This document shows, in pieces, positions 45,969 through 57,549 of a stretch of DNA of 64,000 bases (its first letter is position 1; every line of letters begins with the position of its first letter). The translations under genes were made by a program, and so were the position numbers. Under the pieces are notes generated by a model. The model was not told the DNA's origin, searched no databases, and worked only from the letters and a program-made list of their open reading frames with translations. This DNA comes from a bacterium. GTDB taxonomy: Bacteria > Bacillota > Bacilli > Lactobacillales > Streptococcaceae. The stretch is taken from NCBI GenBank assembly GCA_905221105.1, contig CAJNBW010000001.1, positions 124,001-188,000 on the forward strand, read 5' to 3'.

Positions 45969-46252
45969 TACTTTTCTTGAACTTTTTCGATGATAACGTT
46001 TTCCTCTCGATAAAGATTGCCCACAAAGGGTGTTTCCAGCTCTTGGATATGACAAACTCTGACTTTTTTTATAAATTTTTCCTTACTCAAGTGTCCGACC
46101 AATTGCTCCACTTCTTGAGTTGGAACATAGAGTTGTAAGTAACGATGTTTCTTGGAATGATAGGTAATATCTCCATAATCCTGCAATTTTTTGGCATCAC
46201 GATTATAGTAAAGATAGATAATCAAGCCAGATCGATTGACTTTTTCAAACAT
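45965..46252 (-). CDS. ylbG: YlbG/UPF0298 (DUF2129) family protein
   Basis: 95 residues. The start [23 protein letters not shown] and the central [18 protein letters not shown] match the YlbG family, a small cytoplasmic protein of unknown role conserved in Bacilli. It has an AGAGGATT site. It lies between clpP and livJ in the same direction, 78 nt after clpP ends in the transcription sense reversed order, with its own short leader. The livJ promoter overlaps its last codons. Confidence 0.88.
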   Translation of the reverse strand: MFEKVNRSGLIIYLYYNRDAKKLQDYGDITYHSKKHRYLQLYVPTQEVEQLVGHLSKEKFIKKVRVCHIQELETPFVGNLYREENVIIEKVQEKY

Positions 46253-46288
46253 GATAAATCCTCTTTCTAAGAAATCTCTCCCTATTAT

Positions 46289-46322
46289 ACCAAAAAAAGC
46301 AAACCCAGTCGAGTTTGCCTTC
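46289..46322 (-). terminator. clpP terminator
   Basis: AAGGCAAACTC...GGGTTTGCTT stem followed by TTTTTTGG on the minus strand, just after clpP. Confidence 0.75.
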
Positions 46323-46330
46323 TTTCATCA

Positions 46331-46921
46331 TTAATTCAATGAATTGTTGGCCATGATTTCATCAATAAAGCCATATTCAAGTGTTTCTTGAGCACTCATC
46401 CAGTTATCGCGTTCTGCATCTGCGTGGACCTTTTCGATTGACTGACCTGAATTTTCAGCCAAGATTTTTTCCAAAGTGTTACGAGTTTTAAGCAAGTGTT
46501 CTGCAGCGATAGCCATATCGGTTTGTTGGGTACCACCACCTGTACCACCCATTGGTTGGTGAATCATGTACTCAGCATTTGGAAGCATGAAACGTTTTCC
46601 TTTTGCTCCACTTGATGCGATGACAGTCCCCATAGATGCAGCCATCCCCATCACGATAGTTTGGACATCCGCCTTGATAAAGTTCATGGTATCAACGATT
46701 GCCAAACCAGCTGAAACAGAACCACCAGGTGTATTGACATAAAGGTAAATATCTTTTGTACTATCTTGGGCATCCAAGAAAAGCAACTGGGCAATAACTG
46801 AGTTAGCCATGTTGTCTTCAACTGGACCAGTCAGCATAATGATGCGGTCTTTGAGAAGACGTGAGTAAATATCGTAGGAACGTTCTCCACGACTTGTTTG
46901 TTCAATAACTACAGGAATCAT
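46331..46921 (-). CDS. clpP: ATP-dependent Clp protease proteolytic subunit
   Basis: 196-residue serine protease subunit of the ClpCP/ClpEP/ClpXP machines. The catalytic triad is visible: Ser in GMAASMG, His in YMIHQP, Asp in ERDNWMS. Length is standard. A perfect CtsR operator overlaps the -35 box, so heat and protein-misfolding stress should induce it. Confidence 0.97.
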   Translation of the reverse strand: MIPVVIEQTSRGERSYDIYSRLLKDRIIMLTGPVEDNMANSVIAQLLFLDAQDSTKDIYLYVNTPGGSVSAGLAIVDTMNFIKADVQTIVMGMAASMGTVIASSGAKGKRFMLPNAEYMIHQPMGGTGGGTQQTDMAIAAEHLLKTRNTLEKILAENSGQSIEKVHADAERDNWMSAQETLEYGFIDEIMANNSLN

Positions 46922-46975
46922 TCATTTCTCCTTTTGAGTTTTATTTTTGTTTGTCAAATGACTGAAGATAAGACT

Positions 46976-47005
46976 ATTATAATATCTTGGTCAAAAAAGG
47001 TCAAA
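46976..47005 (-). promoter_or_regulatory. clpP promoter with CtsR operator
   Basis: The heptad repeat GGTCAAA-AAA-GGTCAAA (46989-47005) matches the CtsR consensus fully. It covers the TTGACC -35 (46999-47004) and most of the 17-nt spacer to TATAAT (46976-46981). Confidence 0.88.
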
Positions 47006-47054
47006 TTTTTGCTCTGTTTTCATTAGACAGAAACAAAAATTCAACCTCCTTTCA

Positions 47055-47082
47055 CGACTGGAAATCCTTTTCCAAGTCATTC
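47055..47082 (-). terminator. Possible upp terminator
   Basis: GACTTGGAAAA/TTTCCAGTC imperfect hairpin after upp; the trailing T run is weak. Confidence 0.4.
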
Positions 47083-47093
47083 TCTTTTTAATT

Positions 47094-47723
47094 TTATTTC
47101 GTACCGAACAAGCGGTCTCCAGCATCTCCAAGACCTGGAACGATATAACCGTGTTCGTTCAAACGTTCATCCAAGGCTGCTGTAAAGATTTCTACATCTG
47201 GATGAGCTTCTTGAAGGGCTTTTACACCTTCTGGAGCAGATACAAGGCAGACAAATTTGATATTTGATGCGCCACGTTTTTTAAGAGAATCAACAGCCAA
47301 GATTGCTGAACCACCTGTTGCCAACATTGGGTCAACTACAAAAATTTGACGTTGATCAATATCTTCAGGCAATTTCACCAAGTACTCAACAGGTTGAAGC
47401 GTTTCTTCATCACGGTACATACCGATGTGGCCAACTTTAGCGGCTGGAACCAAGCTCAAGAGCCCATCAACCATCCCGATACCTGCACGCAAGATTGGAA
47501 CGATAGCCAGTTTCTTACCTGCCAATTGTTTTTGAACTGTTTTTGTAATTGGTGTTTCGATTTCCACATCTTCTAGTGGAAGATCACGAAGTACTTCATA
47601 CCCCATCAACATTGCAATCTCATCTACTAGCTCACGGAAAGCTTTTGTAGAAGTATCTGTACGACGCAAGATTGACAATTTGTGTTGAATCAGTGGATGA
47701 TTAATAACTTCAATTTTTCCCAT
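47094..47723 (-). CDS. upp: Uracil phosphoribosyltransferase
   Basis: Salvages uracil to UMP with PRPP. 209 residues, standard length. The PRPP-binding motif is [11 protein letters not shown] (about 128-138), and the uracil-binding C-terminus is [20 protein letters not shown] 47723 ([11 protein letters not shown]) has an AAGGAATT site; the frame extends 21 nt upstream without support. It follows the comEB-like deaminase gene, also a pyrimidine enzyme, with a terminator in between. Confidence 0.97.
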   Translation of the reverse strand: MGKIEVINHPLIQHKLSILRRTDTSTKAFRELVDEIAMLMGYEVLRDLPLEDVEIETPITKTVQKQLAGKKLAIVPILRAGIGMVDGLLSLVPAAKVGHIGMYRDEETLQPVEYLVKLPEDIDQRQIFVVDPMLATGGSAILAVDSLKKRGASNIKFVCLVSAPEGVKALQEAHPDVEIFTAALDERLNEHGYIVPGLGDAGDRLFGTK

Positions 47724-47761
47724 TTTTGGAATTCCTTCTTTCAATTTATTCTTCTTATTAT

Positions 47762-47802
47762 ACCAAAAAACGGTTTAAAAATCTTTCTAAACCATTCATT
47801 TT
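47762..47802 (-). terminator. Terminator of the deaminase gene
   Basis: AATGGTTT/AAACCGTT arms followed by TTTTTGG on the minus strand. Confidence 0.7.
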
Positions 47803-47811
47803 TGATAATTT

Positions 47812-48279
47812 TTACATTAAATCTGCCTCTTTAAGAGCGGCCTGTACGGTCTCAAGTGGTAGATGGGTCAACTCTGTCCCTTTTTCTTGATAGAGGTATC
47901 GGGCATAGTCATCCATTCGGTACTGGTTGATATAAACCACGCGCTTGCAACCGACCTGAAGCAATTGTTTCGTGCAATTCAGACAAGGAAAATGGGTTAC
48001 ATAGGCCGTAAAACCTTTAGGAACACCACGCTCAGCCCCTTGAAGAATAGCATTAACCTCAGCGTGAAGGGTACGAACACAGTGGCCTTCAATGACCAGA
48101 CATTCATGGTCAATACAATGCTCAGTCCCTGACACCGAACCATTGTAACCAGTGGAAATTACCTTATTATCCTTTACCAGAATTGCGCCCACTTTTGCAC
48201 GTTTACAAGTGGAACGATTGGCAATTAGTAGGGCTTGGGCTGCAAAATACTCATCCCAGGCTAGTCTTTTTTCAGTCAT
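47812..48279 (-). CDS. dCMP deaminase-family protein (ComEB-like)
   Basis: 155 residues of the zinc-dependent cytidine/deoxycytidylate deaminase fold. The zinc site is in TLHAEVNAIL (H and catalytic E) and HFPCLNC (two cysteines). It makes dUMP from dCMP for thymidylate synthesis, by family. The homologous gene in Bacillus is comEB, although it is not itself needed for competence. An AAAGGAGAA site precedes the ATG. It lies upstream of upp. Confidence 0.92.
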   Translation of the reverse strand: MTEKRLAWDEYFAAQALLIANRSTCKRAKVGAILVKDNKVISTGYNGSVSGTEHCIDHECLVIEGHCVRTLHAEVNAILQGAERGVPKGFTAYVTHFPCLNCTKQLLQVGCKRVVYINQYRMDDYARYLYQEKGTELTHLPLETVQAALKEADLM

Positions 48280-48297
48280 ATCTATTCTCCTTTTTCT

Positions 48298-48855
48298 CTA
48301 TTTTCTAAAAAATGGTAACCGTAAATCTGCAATCTTTTCAGCAGGTACCTTCATGCCATCCTTGATCCATTTTAGGAGGACAGAGACGATAGCCGAGCTC
48401 CAGAAGGAATGAAGATAAGAGCTGACACCTTTTGATTTCCCATGGTATTTTTCTAGAAATTCCTGCATGGCTTGGACAAAGATTTTTTCCAAATGGTAAT
48501 CCAAGGCCAGTTGAATCACTCTGGCTTCCTTTCTTGCCTCTCTGAAAAGGTGAACCCAGACCAGATAAAGGTCTGTCTTTAAATCATAATGATGCAACTG
48601 TTCCATGATATTATGGACAGTTCGTTTAAAGACACTTTCTAAAATCTCCTCTTTGGAATCATAATTACGATAAAAGGCTGCACGCGAAACACCTGCACGC
48701 TTGACCAATTCAGAAATACTAATCTTGGTCAAGTCCTTTTTTTCCAAAAGTTGCAAGAGGGCTGTTTCGATGGCTTCTCTGGTTAATAAATTGGATTCTT
48801 GGTTTGATTTTCTGAGATTTTCAAGAGACTTTTCAGAGATTCTACGTTCAGACAT
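48298..48855 (-). CDS. TetR-family transcriptional regulator
   Basis: 185 residues. The N-terminal helix-turn-helix is about 22-70 (ISISELVKRAGVSRAAFYRNYDSKEEILE), and the C-terminal half is a helical ligand and dimer domain. The target is unknown. It is divergent from the degV-family gene, and an 8-bp inverted repeat in that gene's leader is a candidate operator. The ATG has an AGAAAG context. Confidence 0.9.
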   Translation of the reverse strand: MSERRISEKSLENLRKSNQESNLLTREAIETALLQLLEKKDLTKISISELVKRAGVSRAAFYRNYDSKEEILESVFKRTVHNIMEQLHHYDLKTDLYLVWVHLFREARKEARVIQLALDYHLEKIFVQAMQEFLEKYHGKSKGVSSYLHSFWSSAIVSVLLKWIKDGMKVPAEKIADLRLPFFRK

Positions 48856-48941
48856 AACATTTTCTTTCTACTTGTCACAACAGACGGATGAGGCTTTTGT
48901 TTCAAGGGTTTTCATGATATAATTGTAAAAAAAGACAGAAC

Positions 48942-48966
48942 CTTTGTCAATGTATAACTGACAAAG
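48942..48966 (+). promoter_or_regulatory. Inverted repeat in the degV-gene leader, candidate operator
   Basis: CTTTGTCA (48942-48949) and TGACAAAG (48959-48966) are perfect 8-bp arms with a 9-bp centre. A TATAAT box lies upstream at about 48918-48923. The 25-bp dyad sits between it and the start codon of the DegV gene, next to the divergent TetR gene. Confidence 0.5.
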
Positions 48967-48979
48967 ATGGAGAATTTCT

Positions 48980-51056
<2,077 letters not shown>

Positions 51057-51105
51057 ATATACAGTACTCAATGGAACAATCCACCCCCAAAAGAAAGGAA
51101 CGACT

Positions 51106-51627
51106 TTGGAACATATTATCTTGCTAAGGGGAGTGACTCCTAATGGAAAAAATGCTATCCCTAAAATGTCTTATCTAGTAGATATCTTGACAGAAGCTGT
51201 TTTTCAACAAGTTCGAACTTATATTCAAAGTGGAAATATTATTCTTGAAAGTAACTTAGCTCTCGAAGAAATACGAGAACAGGTTCATACTCTAATAAAG
51301 GAAAAGATTGGAGCCGATCTCAAAATAATCATTAAAAATAAGGATATTTTTAAAAACATTGTCCAAGAAAATCCGTTTGGAGAACACTATCTTTATGACC
51401 GTGTACACGTGATTTTTTATCAAGAACCTATTCAAAGTCTTCCTTTAGAAAAATTAAAAATTGATTACAGCGAAGAAGAAATTTGTGTCGGTAACCACTG
51501 TCTCTACCTCTATCTCCCTAGAACTGCAAAACAAAAAAAGCTCAATACTAACTATCTTGAAAAGCTTTTCAATGTAGATTTGACCATGCGAAAACTAAAT
51601 GTGGTAGAAAAATTATTAAGCAAGTAG
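51106..51627 (+). CDS. DUF1697-family protein with TTG start
   Basis: 173 residues matching DUF1697: the start LEHIILLRGVTPNGKN corresponds to the usual RGINVGGKN region, followed by VRTYIQSGNIILES. The function is unknown. No ATG or GTG lies at the right place; a TTG at 51106 with an AAAGGA site fits the family N-terminus. The longer open frame back to 50959 overlaps the BaiN-like gene and is not supported. It lies 49 nt after the BaiN-like gene, probably in the same transcript. Confidence 0.82.
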   Translation: MEHIILLRGVTPNGKNAIPKMSYLVDILTEAVFQQVRTYIQSGNIILESNLALEEIREQVHTLIKEKIGADLKIIIKNKDIFKNIVQENPFGEHYLYDRVHVIFYQEPIQSLPLEKLKIDYSEEEICVGNHCLYLYLPRTAKQKKLNTNYLEKLFNVDLTMRKLNVVEKLLSK

Positions 51628-51640
51628 TACTTGAATTTAG

Positions 51641-51674
51641 AAAAAATCGGAAGATCACTCCTCCGATTTTATTT
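51641..51674. terminator. Bidirectional terminator between the DUF1697 and MerR genes
   Basis: AAAATCGGA/TCCGATTTT arms around an AGATCACTCC-type loop, with A/T runs on both sides. Confidence 0.85.
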
Positions 51675-52409
51675 TGTCTGAGTTTGCACATAGTGGACAA
51701 TGACATCAGATGTGTACTGGGCTGTTCCAGGGCCAAATTTGTCAATGTTTTCCTTAAATTCTGGGTTGTAGACGTAGCCTTTACCGATATGACCGAATAC
51801 TTCAACGGAGCAGTCGAATCCATAAGTACGAATGGCTTGCAAGAGTTTAGCAGCTTCTTCTTGGTTTTCTGTTGCTGTTACAGGCAGTCCAGCTTGAAGA
51901 TTTTGTGACAAGGCTCGAAAGACTTGATTGAAGGCAGCCGTAGCTTCGTCTTCGTGACCTTTCTGGCGCTCCAGCGCTTGGTCCATGACTTCTTGTCCAT
52001 ATTTCTCTACCGCCTCTTGGTGGTATTTTTGATGGTCTTGGTAGTTAAATCCAGCAAATTTCTCTTGAATGCTCATTTCTCTTTCTCCTTTTTGTTCTTG
52101 AATGGTTTTCTGCAAGGTGGAAATCAAGGTATCCAGATGTTCCCTTTCTCGAGTTAGATAGTCTAACTGTCTGGTCAAATGGGGCAATAAATCTGTCCTT
52201 TCTTCCTTTAACAGCTCTGCTATTTTTTCTAAAGAAAAACCTAGATATTTGTAATAAAGAATGACCTGAAGTCGCTCCAAATCCTCCTGACTGTAGGTTC
52301 GATAGCCGTTTTCCGACTTTAAAGGAACCAAAAGCCCTATCTTATCGTAGTGGTGCAGCGTCTTGACCGAGACGCCCGAAAGCTGCGCAGCTTCTTTTAT
52401 ATGGTACAT
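51669..52409 (-). CDS. MerR-family regulator with TipAS-type ligand domain
   Basis: 246 residues. The N-terminal MerR helix-turn-helix (about 1-70, MYHIKEAAQLSGVSVKTLHHYDKIGLL) is followed by a coiled-coil (about 75-112) and a TipAS-like C-terminal domain (about 120-246) that in Streptomyces TipAL binds thiopeptide drugs. Its own promoter has the 19-bp spacer typical of MerR targets, so it probably activates itself on ligand binding. The ligand is unknown; no export gene is coupled to it, though the divergent NSS transporter is adjacent. Confidence 0.92.
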   Translation of the reverse strand: MYHIKEAAQLSGVSVKTLHHYDKIGLLVPLKSENGYRTYSQEDLERLQVILYYKYLGFSLEKIAELLKEERTDLLPHLTRQLDYLTREREHLDTLISTLQKTIQEQKGEREMSIQEKFAGFNYQDHQKYHQEAVEKYGQEVMDQALERQKGHEDEATAAFNQVFRALSQNLQAGLPVTATENQEEAAKLLQAIRTYGFDCSVEVFGHIGKGYVYNPEFKENIDKFGPGTAQYTSDVIVHYVQTQTK

Positions 52410-52429
52410 GATTTCCTCCTTACATTTAT

Positions 52430-52460
52430 AGTATAACCCCTCCCCTTAGGTCAGAGTCAA
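52430..52460 (-). promoter_or_regulatory. MerR-type promoter with 19-bp spacer
   Basis: TTGACT -35 (52455-52460) and TATACT -10 (52430-52435) are 19 bp apart, too long for normal RNA polymerase contact. The spacer holds an imperfect dyad between ACCT and AGGGGT. This is the classic MerR-family activator site. Confidence 0.7.
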
Positions 52461-52509
52461 GCGTTTTTGAGAAATTTTTTCACTTTATCATAACATGAAA
52501 ATGGTTTTC

Positions 52510-52538
52510 TTGACAGACCTTAGAAAACATGATAGGAT
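52510..52538 (+). promoter_or_regulatory. Promoter of the NSS transporter gene
   Basis: TTGACA -35 (52510-52515), a 17-nt spacer and a TAGGAT -10 (52533-52538) preceded by TGA. The leader is about 100 nt. Confidence 0.6.
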
Positions 52539-52644
52539 AGTCAAGTCTATCAATCAAAAGAAAAGCTCATTTTAAGTACGTATGAGGCTATTTGCCAAGG
52601 GCAGTAGCTTTTTCTTTTGTAATACTAATTTTAGGAGTTTAACT

Positions 52645-53985
52645 ATGTCTGAAAAATCGCAATGGGGTTCTAAATTGGGCTTTATCCTAGCATCTGCTGG
52701 TTCAGCCATCGGACTTGGTGCCGTCTGGAAATTCCCTTATATGACTGCTGCTAACGGTGGAGGAGGCTTTTTACTGGTCTTTCTCATTTCCACTATTTTA
52801 ATCGGTTTTCCCCTTTTGCTGGCTGAATTTGCCCTCGGCCGAAGCGCTGGTGTCTCTGGGATTAAAACCTTTGGAAAACTTGGCAAGAATAGTAAGTACA
52901 ACTTTATCGGTTGGATTGGTGCCTTTGCCCTTTTTATCCTCTTATCTTTCTACAGTGTTATCGGTGGATGGATTTTGGTTTATCTGGGTATTGAGTTTGG
53001 AAAATTGTTCCAACTTGGAGGAACGGGTGATTATGCTCAGTTATTTACTTCAATCATTTCAAATCCAGCCATTGCCCTAGGAGCTCAGGCTGCCTTTATC
53101 CTATTGAATATCTTTATTGTATCACGTGGGGTTCAAAAAGGAATTGAAAGAGCTTCCAAGGTTATGATGCCCCTGCTCTTTATCATCTTTGTCGTCATCA
53201 TCGGACGCTCCCTCAGTTTGCCAAATGCCATGGAAGGGGTTCTTTACTTCCTCAAACCAGACTTTTCAAAACTGACCAGCGCGGGTCTCCTCTATGCTCT
53301 GGGACAATCTTTCTTTGCCCTCTCACTAGGGGTGACAGCCATGCTGACCTATGCTTCTTACTTGGACAAGAAAACCAATCTGGTTCAATCAGGGATTTCC
53401 ATCGTAGCCATGAATATCTCGGTATCCATCATGGCGGGGCTAGCCATTTTCCCAGCCATGTCAGCTTTCAATATCCAGTCTGAAGGGGGACCAAGCCTGC
53501 TCTTTATCGTCTTGCCTCAACTCTTTGACAAGATGCCTTTTGGAACCATTTTCTACATCCTTTTCCTCTTGCTCTTCCTCTTTGCGACGGTCACTTCTTC
53601 TGTCGTGATGCTGGAAATCAATGTAGGCAATATCACCAATCAGGACAACAGCAAGCGTGCTAAATGGAGTGCTATTTTAGGAATCTTGACCTTTGTCTTT
53701 GGGATTCCTTCAGCCCTTTCTTACGGTGTTATGGCAGATGTTCACATCTTTGGAAAGACCTTCTTTGACGCTATGGATTTCTTGGTTTCCAATCTTCTCA
53801 TGCCATTTGGAGCTCTCTGCCTTTCACTTTTTACAGGCTATATCTTTAAAAAGGCTCTTGCTATGGAGGAATTACACCTTGATGAAAGAGCATGGAAACA
53901 GGGACTTTTCCAAGTATGGCTCTTCCTTCTTCGTTTCGTCATTCCAATTATCATCATCGTGGTCTTCATAGCCCAATTTATGTAA
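52645..53985 (+). CDS. Neurotransmitter:sodium symporter-family transporter
   Basis: 446-residue membrane protein with about eleven to twelve helices. The first helix carries the sodium/substrate unwound region GSAIGLGAVWKFPYMTAANGG (about 18-38), as in LeuT and other bacterial NSS amino-acid symporters. Substrate is unknown but is likely an amino acid. ATG 52645 (MSEKSQWGSKLGF) has a TTAGGAG site; the frame extends back to 52582 without support. Divergent from the MerR-TipAS gene. Confidence 0.93.
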   Translation: MSEKSQWGSKLGFILASAGSAIGLGAVWKFPYMTAANGGGGFLLVFLISTILIGFPLLLAEFALGRSAGVSGIKTFGKLGKNSKYNFIGWIGAFALFILLSFYSVIGGWILVYLGIEFGKLFQLGGTGDYAQLFTSIISNPAIALGAQAAFILLNIFIVSRGVQKGIERASKVMMPLLFIIFVVIIGRSLSLPNAMEGVLYFLKPDFSKLTSAGLLYALGQSFFALSLGVTAMLTYASYLDKKTNLVQSGISIVAMNISVSIMAGLAIFPAMSAFNIQSEGGPSLLFIVLPQLFDKMPFGTIFYILFLLLFLFATVTSSVVMLEINVGNITNQDNSKRAKWSAILGILTFVFGIPSALSYGVMADVHIFGKTFFDAMDFLVSNLLMPFGALCLSLFTGYIFKKALAMEELHLDERAWKQGLFQVWLFLLRFVIPIIIIVVFIAQFM

Positions 53986-53987
53986 TC

Positions 53988-54025
53988 AAAAAGGACTTGA
54001 GTAGTGAACTCAGGCCCTTTCTTTT
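53988..54025. terminator. Bidirectional terminator between the NSS transporter gene and manA
   Basis: AAAGGACTTGAG... pairs with ...CTCAGGCCCTTT, followed by a T-rich run on the plus strand and A run for the minus strand. Confidence 0.75.
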
Positions 54026-54970
54026 TTATGGATGGCTAACAATTAATTCCAAACCTTGCCCTTCCAGAGTCCAAGCTTGAACATCACTTGGTAGGATAAA
54101 GTGGCTACCTTTTTGGATCGGATAGTTTTTTCCGTCAACAGTGAGGTGACCTTGACCAGCCAAGACACTAAACAAGCTGTAATCAACTGTCTTTTCAAAG
54201 TCAACTTTCCCATTAATTTCCCACTTGTAAACTGCGAAGAAATCATTAGAAACAAGTAAAGTTGAACGCAAATCATCTGCTTTGACAGTTACGGGACGGC
54301 TATTGGCAGGCTCGCCAATATTCAAAACATCGATGGATTTTTCAAGGTGAAGTTCACGCAAGTTTCCATTATCATCCTTACGGTCAAAGTCATAGACACG
54401 GTAAGTGGTATCGCTAGATTGCTGAGTTTCAAGGATTAATATACCTGCTCCGATAGCGTGCATGGTGCCACTTGGTACGTAGAAGAAATCTCCAGCCTTT
54501 ACAGGCACTTTTGTCAACAAGGCATCCCAGTTCTTGTCCTCGATTTGCTGGCGGAGTTCTTCTTTTGACTTGGCATTGTGACCGTAGATAATCTCTGAAC
54601 CTTCGTCTGCAGCGATAATATACCAGCATTCTGTTTTTCCAAGCTCGCCTTCATGCTCTAGTCCATAGGCATCGTCTGGGTGAACTTGGACACTGAGCCA
54701 GTCGTTGGCATCCAGAATCTTGGTCAACAGTGGAAATACAGGTTCTGGACGATTGCCAAACAACTCACGGTGTTCCGCATACAAAGTAGCTAGATCTGTT
54801 CCCTCGTAGCGACCATTTGCAACTTTAGAGACACCATTTGGATGAGCTGAGATGGCCCAGTATTCTCCGATTTTTTCACTTGGGATGTCGTAGCCAAACT
54901 CATCACGTAGCTTGGTTCCACCCCAGATTTTTTCTTGCATAACTGATTGTAAAAATAATGGTTCTGACAT
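54026..54970 (-). CDS. manA: Mannose-6-phosphate isomerase, class I
   Basis: Interconverts mannose 6-phosphate and fructose 6-phosphate. 314 residues with the zinc-binding QVHPDDAYGLEHEGELGKTECWY segment (about 93-117, H and E ligands) and a second histidine in GTMHAIGAGILILETQQSSDTTYRVYDFDR, which includes the catalytic arginine. The short Firmicute form lacks the extra helical domain of the E. coli enzyme. An ACAGGAGAT site precedes the ATG. Monocistronic. Confidence 0.95.
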   Translation of the reverse strand: MSEPLFLQSVMQEKIWGGTKLRDEFGYDIPSEKIGEYWAISAHPNGVSKVANGRYEGTDLATLYAEHRELFGNRPEPVFPLLTKILDANDWLSVQVHPDDAYGLEHEGELGKTECWYIIAADEGSEIIYGHNAKSKEELRQQIEDKNWDALLTKVPVKAGDFFYVPSGTMHAIGAGILILETQQSSDTTYRVYDFDRKDDNGNLRELHLEKSIDVLNIGEPANSRPVTVKADDLRSTLLVSNDFFAVYKWEINGKVDFEKTVDYSLFSVLAGQGHLTVDGKNYPIQKGSHFILPSDVQAWTLEGQGLELIVSHP

Positions 54971-55090
54971 CTTGATCTCCTGTCTGATTTTTCTCCCCTC
55001 ATTATAGCAAAAAGCCAGGTCTTATTAAACTCTTTTTCCTATTATATAAAGTAGAGAGAAGATTTTATAAAAATAGTGAACAAATGTGCT

Positions 55091-56539
<1,449 letters not shown>

Positions 56540-56700
56540 TCACTTGATTTATTACTTCTATTATACTAAAAAGGAGATAAAAAGTTTGAAACTATATGGA
56601 TAATGATGGGCCTGAGCTTGCTTTTATGTTTGATGCAAAAACAAGCAAGAGTTTGGAAATTTTGTTATAAAAATGTAAACTATCACAGTCTTGTGATAAG

Positions 56701-56726
56701 AAAAAGACCGGATTGCTCCGATCTGT
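56701..56726 (-). terminator. Terminator copy 3 (after the small membrane protein gene)
   Basis: GATCGGAGCAATCCGGTC stem-loop followed by TTTTTC on the minus strand. The same hairpin occurs at 57061 and 57505. The remaining 56531-56700 spacer holds the 6-phospho-beta-glucosidase gene promoter and a perfect dyad TATCACA/TGTGATA near 56681-56698. Confidence 0.8.
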
Positions 56727-56764
56727 TTGATCCATAAAATGTAAAAATGAATAGCTCTTGTCAA

Positions 56765-56920
56765 TCAATGGATGGACTGATTGATTGTCAGCAAGCCATG
56801 GTTAATTATTGCAGCAATATCTTCAAGACCATGCAAAATAAAACTGCCTATAATCAGTCCTATAATAATTGAACAGATAATTATGGTCACACAGATTAGA
56901 TAAACATCCTTTTTTTGCAT
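56765..56920 (-). CDS. Small hydrophobic membrane protein, 51 residues
   Basis: Charged start MQKKD, one long hydrophobic stretch (about 6-30, I/V/L/C-rich), then an amphipathic C-terminus ending in NQSIH. The function is unknown and I recognise no family. ATG 56920 has a strong TAGGAGGAAAG site; the frame is open to 56989 but lacks a site there. An ATGACA-17-TATAAT promoter with an overlapping cre-like site lies upstream, and a good terminator follows, so it is probably a real gene. A peptide toxin or small regulator of a membrane complex are possible roles. Confidence 0.65.
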   Translation of the reverse strand: MQKKDVYLICVTIIICSIIIGLIIGSFILHGLEDIAAIINHGLLTINQSIH

Positions 56921-57019
56921 CTCTTTCCTCCTAATGAAATAAGAAAATCCACTTACTACAGCTGTTAAAAAAATATTTCTCCTTTCCATATCAGTTTTAT
57001 TTTATGCTGTTATATTTTT

Positions 57020-57048
57020 ATTATAAGTTTTCAAGAAAGCGCTGTCAT
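57020..57048 (-). promoter_or_regulatory. Promoter and cre-like site of the small membrane protein gene
   Basis: ATGACA -35 (57043-57048), a 17-nt spacer and a TATAAT -10 on the minus strand. AGAAAGCGCTGTCA at 57034-57047 has one mismatch to the cre consensus and overlaps the -35. Confidence 0.5.
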
Positions 57049-57059
57049 TTTTTTATATA

Positions 57060-57087
57060 AAAAAGACCGGATTGCTCCGATCTTTTC
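57060..57087 (-). terminator. Terminator copy 2 (after the VOC-family gene)
   Basis: GATCGGAGCAATCCGGTC followed by TTTTTTAT on the minus strand. Confidence 0.85.
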
Positions 57088-57143
57088 AAGTTCCGCTCCA
57101 AGAATGTTTAAATTTTTAGATAAAAATTTGATAATAGCATTAC

Positions 57144-57491
57144 CTACTTCATACGATAAAAATCAATCACAAGACCAGCAGGGCCTTTAACTAATAAGGA
57201 CTCTGTTCCCCAATCGGTTACAGTTGCTCCGTTTAAAACCTGGATACCAAGTTCTTTCAACCGTTGGTAATTCTGGTCTACATCCTCAACCTCGATATGA
57301 ATAATGATTCCTGACTGAAAGTTTTCCAAAGGAATCAAATGATTTTGGGACAACATTAGACAGTGACTGCCAATCGTAAACTGAGCAAAACTGTCATCAA
57401 CATAATCGGACTTTTTATCCAAAATACGCTCCAAGTCAGCACAGACTTGGGGAACATCTGAAACGATAATATCTAATTGATTTAAATTCAT
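57144..57491 (-). CDS. VOC-superfamily (glyoxalase-like) protein
   Basis: 115 residues with one pair of beta-alpha-beta-beta-beta modules of the glyoxalase/bleomycin-resistance fold: MNLNQLDIIVSDVPQVCADLERIL, then IIIHIEVEDVDQNYQRLKELGIQVL, ending in LLVKGPAGLVIDFYRM with the usual metal-ligand position near the end. The substrate is unknown; some relatives bind thiol adducts or antibiotics. An ATGGAGGAT site precedes the ATG. It follows spxB after a terminator. Confidence 0.87.
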   Translation of the reverse strand: MNLNQLDIIVSDVPQVCADLERILDKKSDYVDDSFAQFTIGSHCLMLSQNHLIPLENFQSGIIIHIEVEDVDQNYQRLKELGIQVLNGATVTDWGTESLLVKGPAGLVIDFYRMK

Positions 57492-57502
57492 TTACTATCC
57501 TC

Positions 57503-57534
57503 CATAAAAAGACCGGATTGCTCCGATCTTTTTA
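57503..57534 (-). terminator. Terminator copy 1 (after spxB)
   Basis: AAGATCGGAGCAATCCGGTC followed by TTTTTATG on the minus strand. Confidence 0.85.
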
Positions 57535-57549
57535 AGTTCCACGAAGGAA

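Noticed and set aside
54790..55002. 70-residue minus-strand ORF overlapping the manA start
   Set aside because: It is a shadow frame within and just upstream of manA, rich in charged residues and without family resemblance.
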